Positions 10,007 through 17,665 of a stretch of 64,000 nt of DNA are shown here, one piece after another. Origin of the DNA: JBGAQP01 sp044220635 (GTDB taxonomy: Bacteria; Pseudomonadota; Gammaproteobacteria; Burkholderiales; Usitatibacteraceae). The translations under genes were made by a program, and so were the position numbers. The stretch is taken from contig JBGAQP010000010.1 in the NCBI GenBank assembly GCA_044220635.1, forward strand, positions 1-64,000, read 5' to 3'. Below the pieces are notes generated by a model. That model did no database searches, was not told where the DNA came from, and worked only from the letters and a program-made list of their open reading frames with translations. Position 1 is the stretch's first letter. Each line of letters opens with the position of its first letter.

Positions 10007-10893
10007 GCGAGCCGGCGTTCCGCACGGGCACGGTCGCGATCGTCGGCCGGCCCAACGTGGGCAAGTCGACGCTCCTCAACAGCCTCGTGGGCGCGCACGT
10101 GGCGATCACCTCGCGCAAGGCCCAGACCACGCGCCACCGCATCCTCGGCATCCGCACCGACAAGCACGCGCAGTTCCTGTTCGTGGACACGCCGGGGTTC
10201 CAGACGCTGCACGACCACGCCCTGCACCGGGTGATGAACCGCACGGTGGGGCAGGTGGCGGGCGAGGTGGACGTGGTGGTCCTGGTGGTGGAGGCCAACG
10301 GCTGGGACGAGCGCGACGACCCGGTGCTCGCGCTCCTGCCGCCGAAGGTCCCCGTGGTCCTCGCGCTGAACAAGGTCGACCGCGTGCGCGACAAGGCGCG
10401 GCTCGCCCGCGTGCTCGCCGATTGCTCGGCGAAGCGCGACTTCGCCGCCCTCGTGCCCGTGAGCGCGGAGAAGGGCACGCAGCTGAAGGCGCTCCTCGGG
10501 GAGATCGCGCGGCGGCTTCCCGAGGCGCCGCCCGCCTACCCGGCCGAGGAGCTCACCGACCGGCCCGAGCGCTTCCTCGCCGGCGAGCTCGTGCGCGAGC
10601 GCCTGTTCCGCCTGCTGGGCGACGAGCTGCCGTACTCCTCGGCGGTGGTGGTCGAGGACTTCCGCGTCGAGGGAAGGCTGCGGCGCATCTCCGCGACGAT
10701 CTACGTCGACCGTCCCGGCCACAAGGCGATCGTGATCGGCGAGAAGGGCGCCACCCTCAAGCGCATCGGCACCGAGGCGCGCGTGGCGATGGAGGCGCTC
10801 TTCGGCGGCAAGGTGCACCTCGAGCTCTGGGTCAAGGTGAAGGGCGGCTGGGCGGACAACGAGGCGCAGCTGCGCCAGTTCGGCTACGGGTGA
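10003..10893 (+). CDS. era: GTPase Era
   Basis: Essential GTPase that binds 16S rRNA and assists 30S maturation. It is 296 aa. G motifs are GRPNVGKSTLLN (P-loop), DTPGFQ and NKVD. The C-terminal KH domain is recognisable by AIVIGEKGATLKRIG. The start is an ATGA overlap with rnc, and the stop overlaps the GTG of recO, giving tight translational coupling through rnc-era-recO. Confidence 0.97.
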   Translation: MSEPAFRTGTVAIVGRPNVGKSTLLNSLVGAHVAITSRKAQTTRHRILGIRTDKHAQFLFVDTPGFQTLHDHALHRVMNRTVGQVAGEVDVVVLVVEANGWDERDDPVLALLPPKVPVVLALNKVDRVRDKARLARVLADCSAKRDFAALVPVSAEKGTQLKALLGEIARRLPEAPPAYPAEELTDRPERFLAGELVRERLFRLLGDELPYSSAVVVEDFRVEGRLRRISATIYVDRPGHKAIVIGEKGATLKRIGTEARVAMEALFGGKVHLELWVKVKGGWADNEAQLRQFGYG

Positions 10894-11687
10894 GCGCGCC
10901 CGCGCAATCCCCGGGCGCGGGACTGGACCGCGGCTACGTGCTCCACAGCTACCCGTACCGCGAGACGAGCCTCATCCTGCAGGCCTGGACCGAGCGCCAC
11001 GGGCGCCTCGGGCTCGTCGCCAAGGGCGCGAGGCGCCCGCGCTCGGCCAACCGCGCGATCCTCGTTCCCTTCCAGCCGCTCGCGCTCTCGTGGTTCGGCC
11101 GCGGGGAGCTGAAGACGCTGCGCACGGCCGAGCCCCAGGGGCCGGCGCTGCCGCTCGCGGGCGAGGCGCTGCTCGCGGCCTTCTACCTGAACGAGCTGCT
11201 GCTCAAGCTCACGCACCGCGACGATCCCCACGAGGCGCTCTGGAGGGCCTACGACGAGGCGATCGCGAGCCTGCGCGCCCTCACGCGCCCCGCGGCGGCG
11301 GCCGCCGCACCCGGCGTGGGCGCCCTCGAGCCGGTGCTGCGCCGCTTCGAGCTCGCGCTGCTGCGCGAGCTCGGCTTCGCGCTCGAGCTCGCCCGCGAGG
11401 CGGGCGGTGCGGTGCCCATCGCCGCGGAGCGCGACTACTGGTACGTGGTCGAGCGCGGGGCCGTGCCCGCCGAGGGCGCGGGGGAGCCGCGGGCGAATGC
11501 GGTAAAATTGCGCGGTCTCACGCTCCTCGACCTCGAGCGCGGCCGCCTCGACGACACGGTCACCGCCGCCCAAGCCAAACAGCTCATGCGCCTGCTCATC
11601 AACCACATGCTCGACGGGCAGGAACTCGCCACGCGCAGCCTCGTGCGCGACCTGCAGCGGCTCGAGGAGCCGGGGCGCGCGCCGTGA
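10890..11687 (+). CDS. recO: DNA repair protein RecO
   Basis: Recombination mediator that loads RecA on SSB-coated DNA together with RecR. The protein is 265 aa. The N-terminal OB-fold contains DRGYVLHSYPYRETSLILQA and GRLGLVAKGARRPRS, and the helical domain contains YLNELLLKLTHRDDPHEAL. The N-terminal extension before GLDRGYVLH is short and proline-rich. Start is a GTG overlapping the era stop (GTGA). The C-terminus ends AKQLMRLLINHMLDGQELAT, typical of the family. Confidence 0.94.
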   Translation: MSAPAQSPGAGLDRGYVLHSYPYRETSLILQAWTERHGRLGLVAKGARRPRSANRAILVPFQPLALSWFGRGELKTLRTAEPQGPALPLAGEALLAAFYLNELLLKLTHRDDPHEALWRAYDEAIASLRALTRPAAAAAAPGVGALEPVLRRFELALLRELGFALELAREAGGAVPIAAERDYWYVVERGAVPAEGAGEPRANAVKLRGLTLLDLERGRLDDTVTAAQAKQLMRLLINHMLDGQELATRSLVRDLQRLEEPGRAP

Positions 11688-12439
11688 TCGAGCTCGGCGT
11701 CAACATCGACCACGTCGCCACGATCCGCCAGGCGCGGCGCACCTACGAGCCCGATCCCGTCTGGGCCGCGGTCGAGGCGCACCTGGGCGGCGCCGACGGC
11801 ATCACGGTGCACCTGCGCGAGGACCGGCGCCACATCCAGGACGAGGACGTGCGGCGCCTGCGCGAGCTCACGCACATCAAGCTCAACCTCGAGATGGCCG
11901 CCACCGAGGAGATGGTGGCGATCGCGCGGCGCGTGCGCCCCGAGATGGCGATGCTCGTCCCGGAGGGCCGGCAGGAAGTGACCACCGAAGGCGGCCTCGA
12001 CGTCGCCGGGCAGGAGGCGAAGCTCAAGGCGATGGTCGCGAGGCTCGCGGAGGCCGGCATCATGGTGAGCGTCTTCATCGATGCGGAGCTGCGCCAGGTC
12101 GAGGCCGCCCAGCGGATCGGCGCGCGCGTGTGCGAGGTGCACACCGGCCCCTACGCCCACGCCTTCCACGGCCAGGGGCGCGACGACGAGAGCCCGGCGG
12201 TGGTGGCCGAGCTCGGGCGCATCGCCCGCGCGGGCGAGGCGATCCGCGGGCTCGGCATGCGCTTCAACGCCGGCCACGCGCTCAACTATTTCAACGTGGA
12301 GCCGGTCGCGGCCCTGCCGGGCGTGCGCGAGCTCCACATCGGGCACGCGATCGTCAGCCGCGCGGTCTTCGTCGGCATGCGCGAGGCCGTGCGCGAGATG
12401 AAGTCGCTCATGCTCATCGCCTCGAGGGGGCAACCATGA
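11684..12439 (+). CDS. pdxJ: Pyridoxine 5'-phosphate synthase
   Basis: Condenses 1-deoxyxylulose 5-phosphate with 3-amino-2-oxopropyl phosphate to form pyridoxine phosphate (vitamin B6). The 251-aa protein opens VIELGVNIDHVATIRQARRT and has HLREDRRHIQD, IKLNLEMAAT, LVPEGRQEVTTEGGLDV and VCEVHTGPYAHAF. It ends with LNYFNVEPVAALPGVRELHI followed by GHAIVSRAVF. GTG start overlaps the recO stop by 4 bp, and its stop overlaps the acpS ATG by 4 bp. Confidence 0.97.
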   Translation: MIELGVNIDHVATIRQARRTYEPDPVWAAVEAHLGGADGITVHLREDRRHIQDEDVRRLRELTHIKLNLEMAATEEMVAIARRVRPEMAMLVPEGRQEVTTEGGLDVAGQEAKLKAMVARLAEAGIMVSVFIDAELRQVEAAQRIGARVCEVHTGPYAHAFHGQGRDDESPAVVAELGRIARAGEAIRGLGMRFNAGHALNYFNVEPVAALPGVRELHIGHAIVSRAVFVGMREAVREMKSLMLIASRGQP

Positions 12440-12822
12440 TCCACGGCATCGGCACCGACGTGGTCGCGATCGAGCGCGTGGCGCGCGTCCTCGAGCGCTT
12501 CGGCGAGCGGTTCGTGCGGCGCATCCTCACGCCCGATGAGCGCGCGCGCTTCGAGCGGGTCCGTGGCGGGGCGAAGGCGAGCCACCTCGCCAAGCGCTTC
12601 GCGGCGAAGGAGGCGTTCGCCAAGGCGATCGGCACGGGCATCCGCTCGCCCTTCCGCTGGCACTCGGTCTCGGTGGGGCGCGACGCGCGCGGAAAGCCCG
12701 GCCTCGTGCCGAGCGCGGACATGGCGCGCTACCTCGCGGGGCACGGGGTCGGCTCGGCGATGGTGACCCTGAGCGACGACGCGGGGCTCGCGATGGCCTT
12801 CGTCGTCCTGGAGGGCCGCTGA
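12436..12822 (+). CDS. acpS: Holo-[acyl-carrier-protein] synthase
   Basis: Transfers 4'-phosphopantetheine from CoA to the serine of ACP. At 128 aa it has the expected size. MIHGIGTDVVAIERVARVLE contains the metal-binding Asp, and LAKRFAAKEAFAKAIGTG is the second signature. It would activate the AcpP encoded at 52462 in this window. It overlaps pdxJ by 4 bp and nagZ by 1 bp. Confidence 0.96.
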   Translation: MIHGIGTDVVAIERVARVLERFGERFVRRILTPDERARFERVRGGAKASHLAKRFAAKEAFAKAIGTGIRSPFRWHSVSVGRDARGKPGLVPSADMARYLAGHGVGSAMVTLSDDAGLAMAFVVLEGR

Positions 12823-13847
12823 TGCGCCTGGGCCCGGTGATGGTCGACGTCGCGGGCCTCGAGCTCACGCCCGACGACATCGAGCGGCTGCAGCACCCGC
12901 AGGTGGGCGGCGTGATCCTCTTCGCGCGCAACTTCGCCGCCCCCCTGCAGCTCATCAACCTCACGCACTCGATCCGCGAGCTGCGGACGCCGGCCCTGCC
13001 GATCGCCGTGGACCACGAAGGCGGGCGCGTGCAGCGCTTCCGCCACGGGTTCACCGCGATCCCGGCCATGCGCGAGCTCGGGCGGCTCTGGGACCGGGAT
13101 CCCGCCCAGGCGCTCGCCGCGGCCCGCGGCTGCGGCTTCGTCATCGCGAGCGAGCTGCAGGCCCACGGCGTGGACTTCAGCTTCGCCCCGGTGCTCGACG
13201 TCGACTACGGCGAGTCGGGCGTGATCGGCGACCGGGCGCTGCACCGCGACCCGAACGTGATCGCGGTGCTCGCCGAGGCGCTGCAGGCCGGGCTCAACGC
13301 CGCGGGCATGATGAGCGTCGGCAAGCACTTCCCCGGCCACGGCTTCGTGCGGGCCGACTCCCACCTCGAGGTGCCGGTCGACGATCGCCCGATGGCCGAG
13401 ATCGCCGCGAAGGACCTGGTGCCGTTCCAGCGGCTCGCCCGCTCCGGGATGGGCGGGATCATGCCCGCGCACGTGATCTACCCGAGGGTCGACGCGAAGC
13501 CCGCGGGCTTCTCCTCCGTGTGGCTGCAGAAGATCCTGCGCGAGAAGCTCGGCTTCGACGGGCTCATCTTCTCCGACGACCTGTCGATGGAGGGCGCGAG
13601 CACGGCCGGGGGCATGATCGGCCGGGCGAATGCCGCCCTCAACGCCGGCTGCGACATGGTGGTCGTGTGCAACGACCCGCGCGCCCAGGACACGATGCTC
13701 GAGGGGCTCGAGCGCCGGCCCGTCGCGCCCACGCTCGCGCGCCGCCTCGAGAAGATGCGCGGCCGGGCGATCTCGACCGCGGCGCTGAAGGCGAACGCCG
13801 CCTACCTCGCCGCCACGGAGAACCTGGCGCGCATCCGCTCGGCCTGA
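12822..13847 (+). CDS. nagZ: Beta-N-acetylhexosaminidase
   Basis: Family-3 glycosidase that trims N-acetylglucosamine from cytoplasmic muropeptides during cell-wall recycling. The protein is 341 aa. Motifs include AVDHEGGRVQRFR, GKHFPGHGFVRADSH (the loop with the acid/base His) and LIFSDDLSMEGA (nucleophile Asp). It has no signal peptide, as expected for the cytoplasmic enzyme. It is the last gene of the overlapping chain from rnc; uvrC starts 5 bp after its stop. Confidence 0.96.
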   Translation: MRLGPVMVDVAGLELTPDDIERLQHPQVGGVILFARNFAAPLQLINLTHSIRELRTPALPIAVDHEGGRVQRFRHGFTAIPAMRELGRLWDRDPAQALAAARGCGFVIASELQAHGVDFSFAPVLDVDYGESGVIGDRALHRDPNVIAVLAEALQAGLNAAGMMSVGKHFPGHGFVRADSHLEVPVDDRPMAEIAAKDLVPFQRLARSGMGGIMPAHVIYPRVDAKPAGFSSVWLQKILREKLGFDGLIFSDDLSMEGASTAGGMIGRANAALNAGCDMVVVCNDPRAQDTMLEGLERRPVAPTLARRLEKMRGRAISTAALKANAAYLAATENLARIRSA

Positions 13848-13852
13848 GGGCC

Positions 13853-15655
13853 GTGGCCTTCGACCCGGCCGAGTTCGTCGCGGGCCTGCCGGGCCTGCCC
13901 GGGGTCTACCGCTTCCTGAACGCGGAGGGCGACGTGATCTACGTCGGCAAGGCGCGCGACCTGAAGAAGCGCGTCGCCTCGTACTTCCGCAGGAACCTCG
14001 CGAGCCCGCGCACCGCGATGATGGTCGCGCAGATCGCGGGGGCCGAGACCACGGTCACGCGCAGCGAGGCCGAGGCGCTGCTCCTCGAGCTGAACCTCAT
14101 CAAGAGCCATGCGCCGCGCTACAACGTCCTCTTCCGCGACGACAAGAGCTACGGCTACATCATGGTGAGCGCGCACCGCTTTCCCCAGATCCGCTTCTAC
14201 CGCGGCGCGCAGGTCCGCCCCCACCGGTACTTCGGCCCGTTCCCGAGCACCTGGGCGGTGCGCGAGACCATCGGCCACCTGCAGAAGATCTTCCGCATCC
14301 GCACCTGCGACGACACGGTCTTCGCGCACCGCTCGCGCCCCTGCCTGCTGCACCAGATCCGGCGCTGCACGGCGCCGTGCGTGGGCCTCGTCGGCGAGGC
14401 GGAGTACCGGCGCGACGTGCGCCACGCCGAGCAGTTCCTCTCGGGCAAGGAGGACGACGTGATCGCCGACCTCACGGCGAAGATGGCCTCGGCCGCCGAG
14501 GCGCAGCGCTACGAGGAGGCGGCCGTCTACCGCGACCAGGTCCGCATGCTCCAGCGCATCCTCACCGGGCAGGCGGTGGAGGCCGCCGGGGCGGGCGACG
14601 TCGACATCGTGGCCGCGGTCGAGCGCGAGGGCCTGTGGTGCGTCACGCTCGCCATGGTGCGCGGCGGCCGCCACCTCGGCGACCGCAGCTTCTTCCCGCA
14701 AAACGCCGCGGGCAGCGACGCCGCCACCGTGATCGAGGCCTTCCTCACCCAGCACTACGCCGGGCAGCCGGTGCCCGGGCGCGTGGTCTGCGAGGCGCTC
14801 GAGGAGCCCCACGCGCTCGAGACGGCGCTCGCCGAGCTCACCGAGCGCCCTCTCAAGCTCACGACGCGCCCGCTCGGGCGCGCGCGCGCCTGGCTCGAGA
14901 TGGCGCGCAAGGACGCGCGCCTCGCCCTCGGGCAGCGCCTCGCGGCGCAAGCGACCCAGGAGGCGCGTGTCCAGGCCCTGCAGGAGTTCCTCGCCTTCGA
15001 GTCGCCCCTCGGGCGCATCGAGTGCTTCGACGTGAGCCACACGATGGGGGAGGCGCCGGTCGCCTCCTGCGTGGTCTACGACCGCGGCGCGATGCAGCCC
15101 TCGGAGTACCGCCGCTTCGACGTGAAGGGGGTCGCGGCCGGCGACGACTACGGCGGCATGCGCTACGCGCTCGAGGCGCGCTACCGCAAGCTCGCGGAAG
15201 GCGAGGGCCGGACCCCGGACCTGATCCTCATCGACGGCGGCCTCGGGCAGCTGAACGCCGCGCGCTCGGTCATGGTCGAGCTCGGGCTCGCCGACATCGC
15301 GATGGTGGGCGTGGCCAAGGGCGAGGAGAGAAAGCCCGGCCTCGAGAGGCTCTTCGTCGCGGGCGAGGAGGCGCCGCGCTCGCTGCCCCCGGACCACCCG
15401 GCGCTGCACCTGATCCAGCAGGTGCGCGACGAGGCGCACCGCTTCGCGATCACGGGGCACCGGGCGCGCCGCGGGAAGGCCCGCACGACCTCGCGGCTCG
15501 AGTCGATCGGCGCCGTGGGCCCGAAACGGCGCCAGAAGCTGCTCGCGCACTTCGGGGGCCTGCAGGGCGTGGTCGACGCGAGCGTGGACGACCTCGCGCG
15601 CGTCGAGGGCATCAGCCGTACACTGGCGGAACGCATCTACAACGAGCTGCACTGA
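13853..15655 (+). CDS. uvrC: Excinuclease ABC subunit C
   Basis: Makes both incisions in nucleotide-excision repair with UvrA and UvrB. It is 600 aa. The N-terminal GIY-YIG domain has GLPGVYRFLNAEGDVIYVGK, followed by the cysteine cluster of CLLHQIRRCTAPC and the UVR segment QRYEEAAVYRDQVRMLQR. The RNase H-like C-terminal nuclease (FDVSHTMGEAPVASCVVYD, LILIDGGLGQLNAA) and helix-hairpin-helix end (SIGAVGPKRRQKLLAHFGG) follow. A GTG start was chosen 5 bp after nagZ. uvrB lies at 31733. Confidence 0.97.
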   Translation: MAFDPAEFVAGLPGLPGVYRFLNAEGDVIYVGKARDLKKRVASYFRRNLASPRTAMMVAQIAGAETTVTRSEAEALLLELNLIKSHAPRYNVLFRDDKSYGYIMVSAHRFPQIRFYRGAQVRPHRYFGPFPSTWAVRETIGHLQKIFRIRTCDDTVFAHRSRPCLLHQIRRCTAPCVGLVGEAEYRRDVRHAEQFLSGKEDDVIADLTAKMASAAEAQRYEEAAVYRDQVRMLQRILTGQAVEAAGAGDVDIVAAVEREGLWCVTLAMVRGGRHLGDRSFFPQNAAGSDAATVIEAFLTQHYAGQPVPGRVVCEALEEPHALETALAELTERPLKLTTRPLGRARAWLEMARKDARLALGQRLAAQATQEARVQALQEFLAFESPLGRIECFDVSHTMGEAPVASCVVYDRGAMQPSEYRRFDVKGVAAGDDYGGMRYALEARYRKLAEGEGRTPDLILIDGGLGQLNAARSVMVELGLADIAMVGVAKGEERKPGLERLFVAGEEAPRSLPPDHPALHLIQQVRDEAHRFAITGHRARRGKARTTSRLESIGAVGPKRRQKLLAHFGGLQGVVDASVDDLARVEGISRTLAERIYNELH

Positions 15656-15662
15656 GCCGCCC

Positions 15663-16232
15663 GTGCGCCTGAACCTCCCGCTCCTCCTCACGTGGCTGCG
15701 GATCGTCGCGATCCCGCTCTTCGTGGCGGTCCTCTACTTCCCCGAGGAATGGCTGAGCTCCCGGGAGGCGAACGTGATCTCGATGTGGATCTTCATCGCC
15801 GCGGCGGTCACCGACTGGGCCGACGGCTGGCTCGCCCGGCGGTGGAACCAGACCACCTCGTTCGGGGCGTTCCTCGATCCCGTGGCGGACAAGCTGATGG
15901 TCGCCGCGGCCCTCATCGTGCTCACCGAGCTCGGGCGCGTGCACGCGCTCGCCGCGCTCATCATCATCGGCCGCGAGATCACGATCTCGGCGCTGCGCGA
16001 GTGGATGGCCTCGATCGGGGCCTCGAAGAGCGTCGCGGTGAACTTCCTCGGCAAGTTCAAGACCGTCGCCCAGCTCGTCGCCATCCCCTTCCTGCTCTTC
16101 GACGGGCATCTCTTCGGCTTCCTCGATACCCGCGTCACCGGCCGCTGGCTCATCGGCATCGCCGCCGCGCTCACCCTCTGGTCCATGGTCGTGTACCTGC
16201 GCTCCGCGTATTCCTCCTCTCCGCCGAAGTGA
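15663..16232 (+). CDS. pgsA: CDP-diacylglycerol--glycerol-3-phosphate phosphatidyltransferase
   Basis: Membrane enzyme that makes phosphatidylglycerol phosphate. At 189 aa it is a standard-size CDP-alcohol phosphatidyltransferase. The signature DG-AR-G-D-D is seen as DWADGWLARRWNQTTSFGAF followed by LDPVADK, with several hydrophobic segments around it. GTG start 7 bp after uvrC; uvrC-pgsA is a conserved pair. In E. coli the next genes are glyW, cysT and leuZ tRNAs. Here two accessory genes come first. Confidence 0.96.
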   Translation: MRLNLPLLLTWLRIVAIPLFVAVLYFPEEWLSSREANVISMWIFIAAAVTDWADGWLARRWNQTTSFGAFLDPVADKLMVAAALIVLTELGRVHALAALIIIGREITISALREWMASIGASKSVAVNFLGKFKTVAQLVAIPFLLFDGHLFGFLDTRVTGRWLIGIAAALTLWSMVVYLRSAYSSSPPK

Positions 16233-16241
16233 AGCAGGGCA

Positions 16242-16270
16242 TTGACGGGCCTGGGGTTGCCCGTTACCAT
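16242..16270 (+). promoter_or_regulatory. Housekeeping-type promoter of the TPR-barrel/FecR pair
   Basis: TTGACG (16242-16247) and TACCAT (16265-16270) are 17 nt apart, a good sigma-70 arrangement. The likely start site is followed by an A-rich leader (16280-16300) that stands out from the GC-rich surroundings. AGAGG at 16306-16310 is a suitably spaced ribosome-binding site for the GTG at 16320. The pair therefore appears to be transcribed independently of pgsA. Confidence 0.55.
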
Positions 16271-16319
16271 CGCGGCGTCAAAAAAACAACAATTCAATTA
16301 CTTGCAGAGGTTTCTTGAA

Positions 16320-17657
16320 GTGGGAGATCAATTCCACGGGGCGATCCTGCGCGGCTTCGCGGCGCTGCTCGCCGGGTGCGCGATGGCCGCTGCCGGGGCC
16401 CGGGCGCAAACGGCGGCCGAGGTGCAGCAGCTCCTCGACGAGGGCCGGGCCGAGCAAGCCTACGAGCTCGGCCGCAAGGCCCCGGGGCGCCTGGGCGAGC
16501 CCGCCTTCGACCTCGCCTTCGGCATCGCCGCCATCAACGCCGGCCACGCCGCCCAGGGCGTCCTCGCCCTCGAACGCTTCCTCATCAACGAGCCCGGACA
16601 CGAGGCCGCCCGCGTCGAGCTCGCCCGCGGCTATTACCTGCTGGGCGACGACGTGCGCGCGAAGGAGGAATTCGAGGCCGCGCTCGCCCGCAAGCCCCCG
16701 CGCGCCGCGGCGAGGGTGATCGAGGAATATCTCGACGCGATCGCCGCGCGGGCGGCGAAGTACCGTCCCACGGCGATGGCGTACTTCGAGTTCGGCGGCG
16801 GCTACGACACGAACCCGCGCGCGGGGGTGGACGACCCCGTCGTCGCGCTCCCGACCCTGGGCGAGGTGACGGTCGTCGACACGGGCCTGCGCCAGGCCGA
16901 CGCCACGGCGCAGTACGGGGCCGGCTTTCGCCTGACGGGGCCGCTGTCCGCCCATTCGGCGGCGTTCGCCGCGGGCCAGGCCGAGGTGATCCGCTACCAG
17001 GACGAGAGCGCGTTCGACCAGGAGATCTACGCGGGATCCCTAGGCGCCATGGGGCAGTGGGGCCGCCATGGCTGGCGCGCGGGCGCCTCCGCGAGCTACC
17101 AGAAGCTCTACCGCAAGCCCTATCGGCGCACGCACGGCGCCTTCGCCGACGGCCGCTTCGAGGTCGACGACCGGCACGCGATCTCTCTCGGGCTCCAGGC
17201 CGGGAAGTTCATCTACCAGGATGCCGCCAACGCCGTGCGCAACAGCGATTTCCGCACGGCGGCGCTCGGGCTGCGGCGCTCCTTCGCCGGCGACTGGCGC
17301 CCGGCGCTCGACCTTTCGGCGAACGGCGGGCGCGAGAAGAACGTGCACGACGACCGGCAGGATCTCTCCCGCGACCTCTACGGGGGCCGGGTCGGCATCA
17401 CCGTGAGCCCGCGCGCGGGCCTCGCGCTCGGCGCCTCCGCCCTCGTGCAATACAGCGACTATCTCGAGCCCGACCCGATCCTGTTCGCCACGCGCGAGGA
17501 TCGCTACGCCGCCGCGGACCTGAACCTCGCCTGGGATGCGACGCGCGAGCTCACGCTGCGCGTGGAATACACGAACGCCAAGAACGACTCCAACATCGCG
17601 CTCTACGAGTACCGGCGCCAGCTCGGGCTCGTGCGGCTGCGCTACGAGTTCCGCTAG
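16320..17657 (+). CDS. TPR-containing outer-membrane beta-barrel protein (Slam-like)
   Basis: Predicted 445-aa exported protein. After a signal sequence (FAALLAGCAMAAAGARAQ) comes a TPR-like helical region, about residues 30-150 (AEQAYELGRKAPGRLGEPAF, VELARGYYLLGDDVRAKEEF). From YRPTAMAYFEFGGGYDTNPR onward the protein is rich in alternating beta-strands and ends in phenylalanine-arginine (LVRLRYEFR). This TPR plus barrel layout matches the surface-lipoprotein assembly modulator (Slam, DUF560) type, which is inference from layout and motifs. LAGC resembles a lipobox, but a normal cleavage after ARA is also possible. GTG start chosen for its AGAGG site. The FecR-domain gene begins 8 bp after the stop, so that protein is the likely partner. 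Confidence 0.7.
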   Translation: MGDQFHGAILRGFAALLAGCAMAAAGARAQTAAEVQQLLDEGRAEQAYELGRKAPGRLGEPAFDLAFGIAAINAGHAAQGVLALERFLINEPGHEAARVELARGYYLLGDDVRAKEEFEAALARKPPRAAARVIEEYLDAIAARAAKYRPTAMAYFEFGGGYDTNPRAGVDDPVVALPTLGEVTVVDTGLRQADATAQYGAGFRLTGPLSAHSAAFAAGQAEVIRYQDESAFDQEIYAGSLGAMGQWGRHGWRAGASASYQKLYRKPYRRTHGAFADGRFEVDDRHAISLGLQAGKFIYQDAANAVRNSDFRTAALGLRRSFAGDWRPALDLSANGGREKNVHDDRQDLSRDLYGGRVGITVSPRAGLALGASALVQYSDYLEPDPILFATREDRYAAADLNLAWDATRELTLRVEYTNAKNDSNIALYEYRRQLGLVRLRYEFR

Positions 17658-17665
17658 GAGGCCCG

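Noticed and set aside
16320..16395. Calling the TPR-barrel protein a lipoprotein because of LAGC
   Set aside because: The cysteine lies early in an Ala-rich leader that also has a normal cleavage site after ARA, and barrel proteins are rarely lipidated. Noted as odd only.
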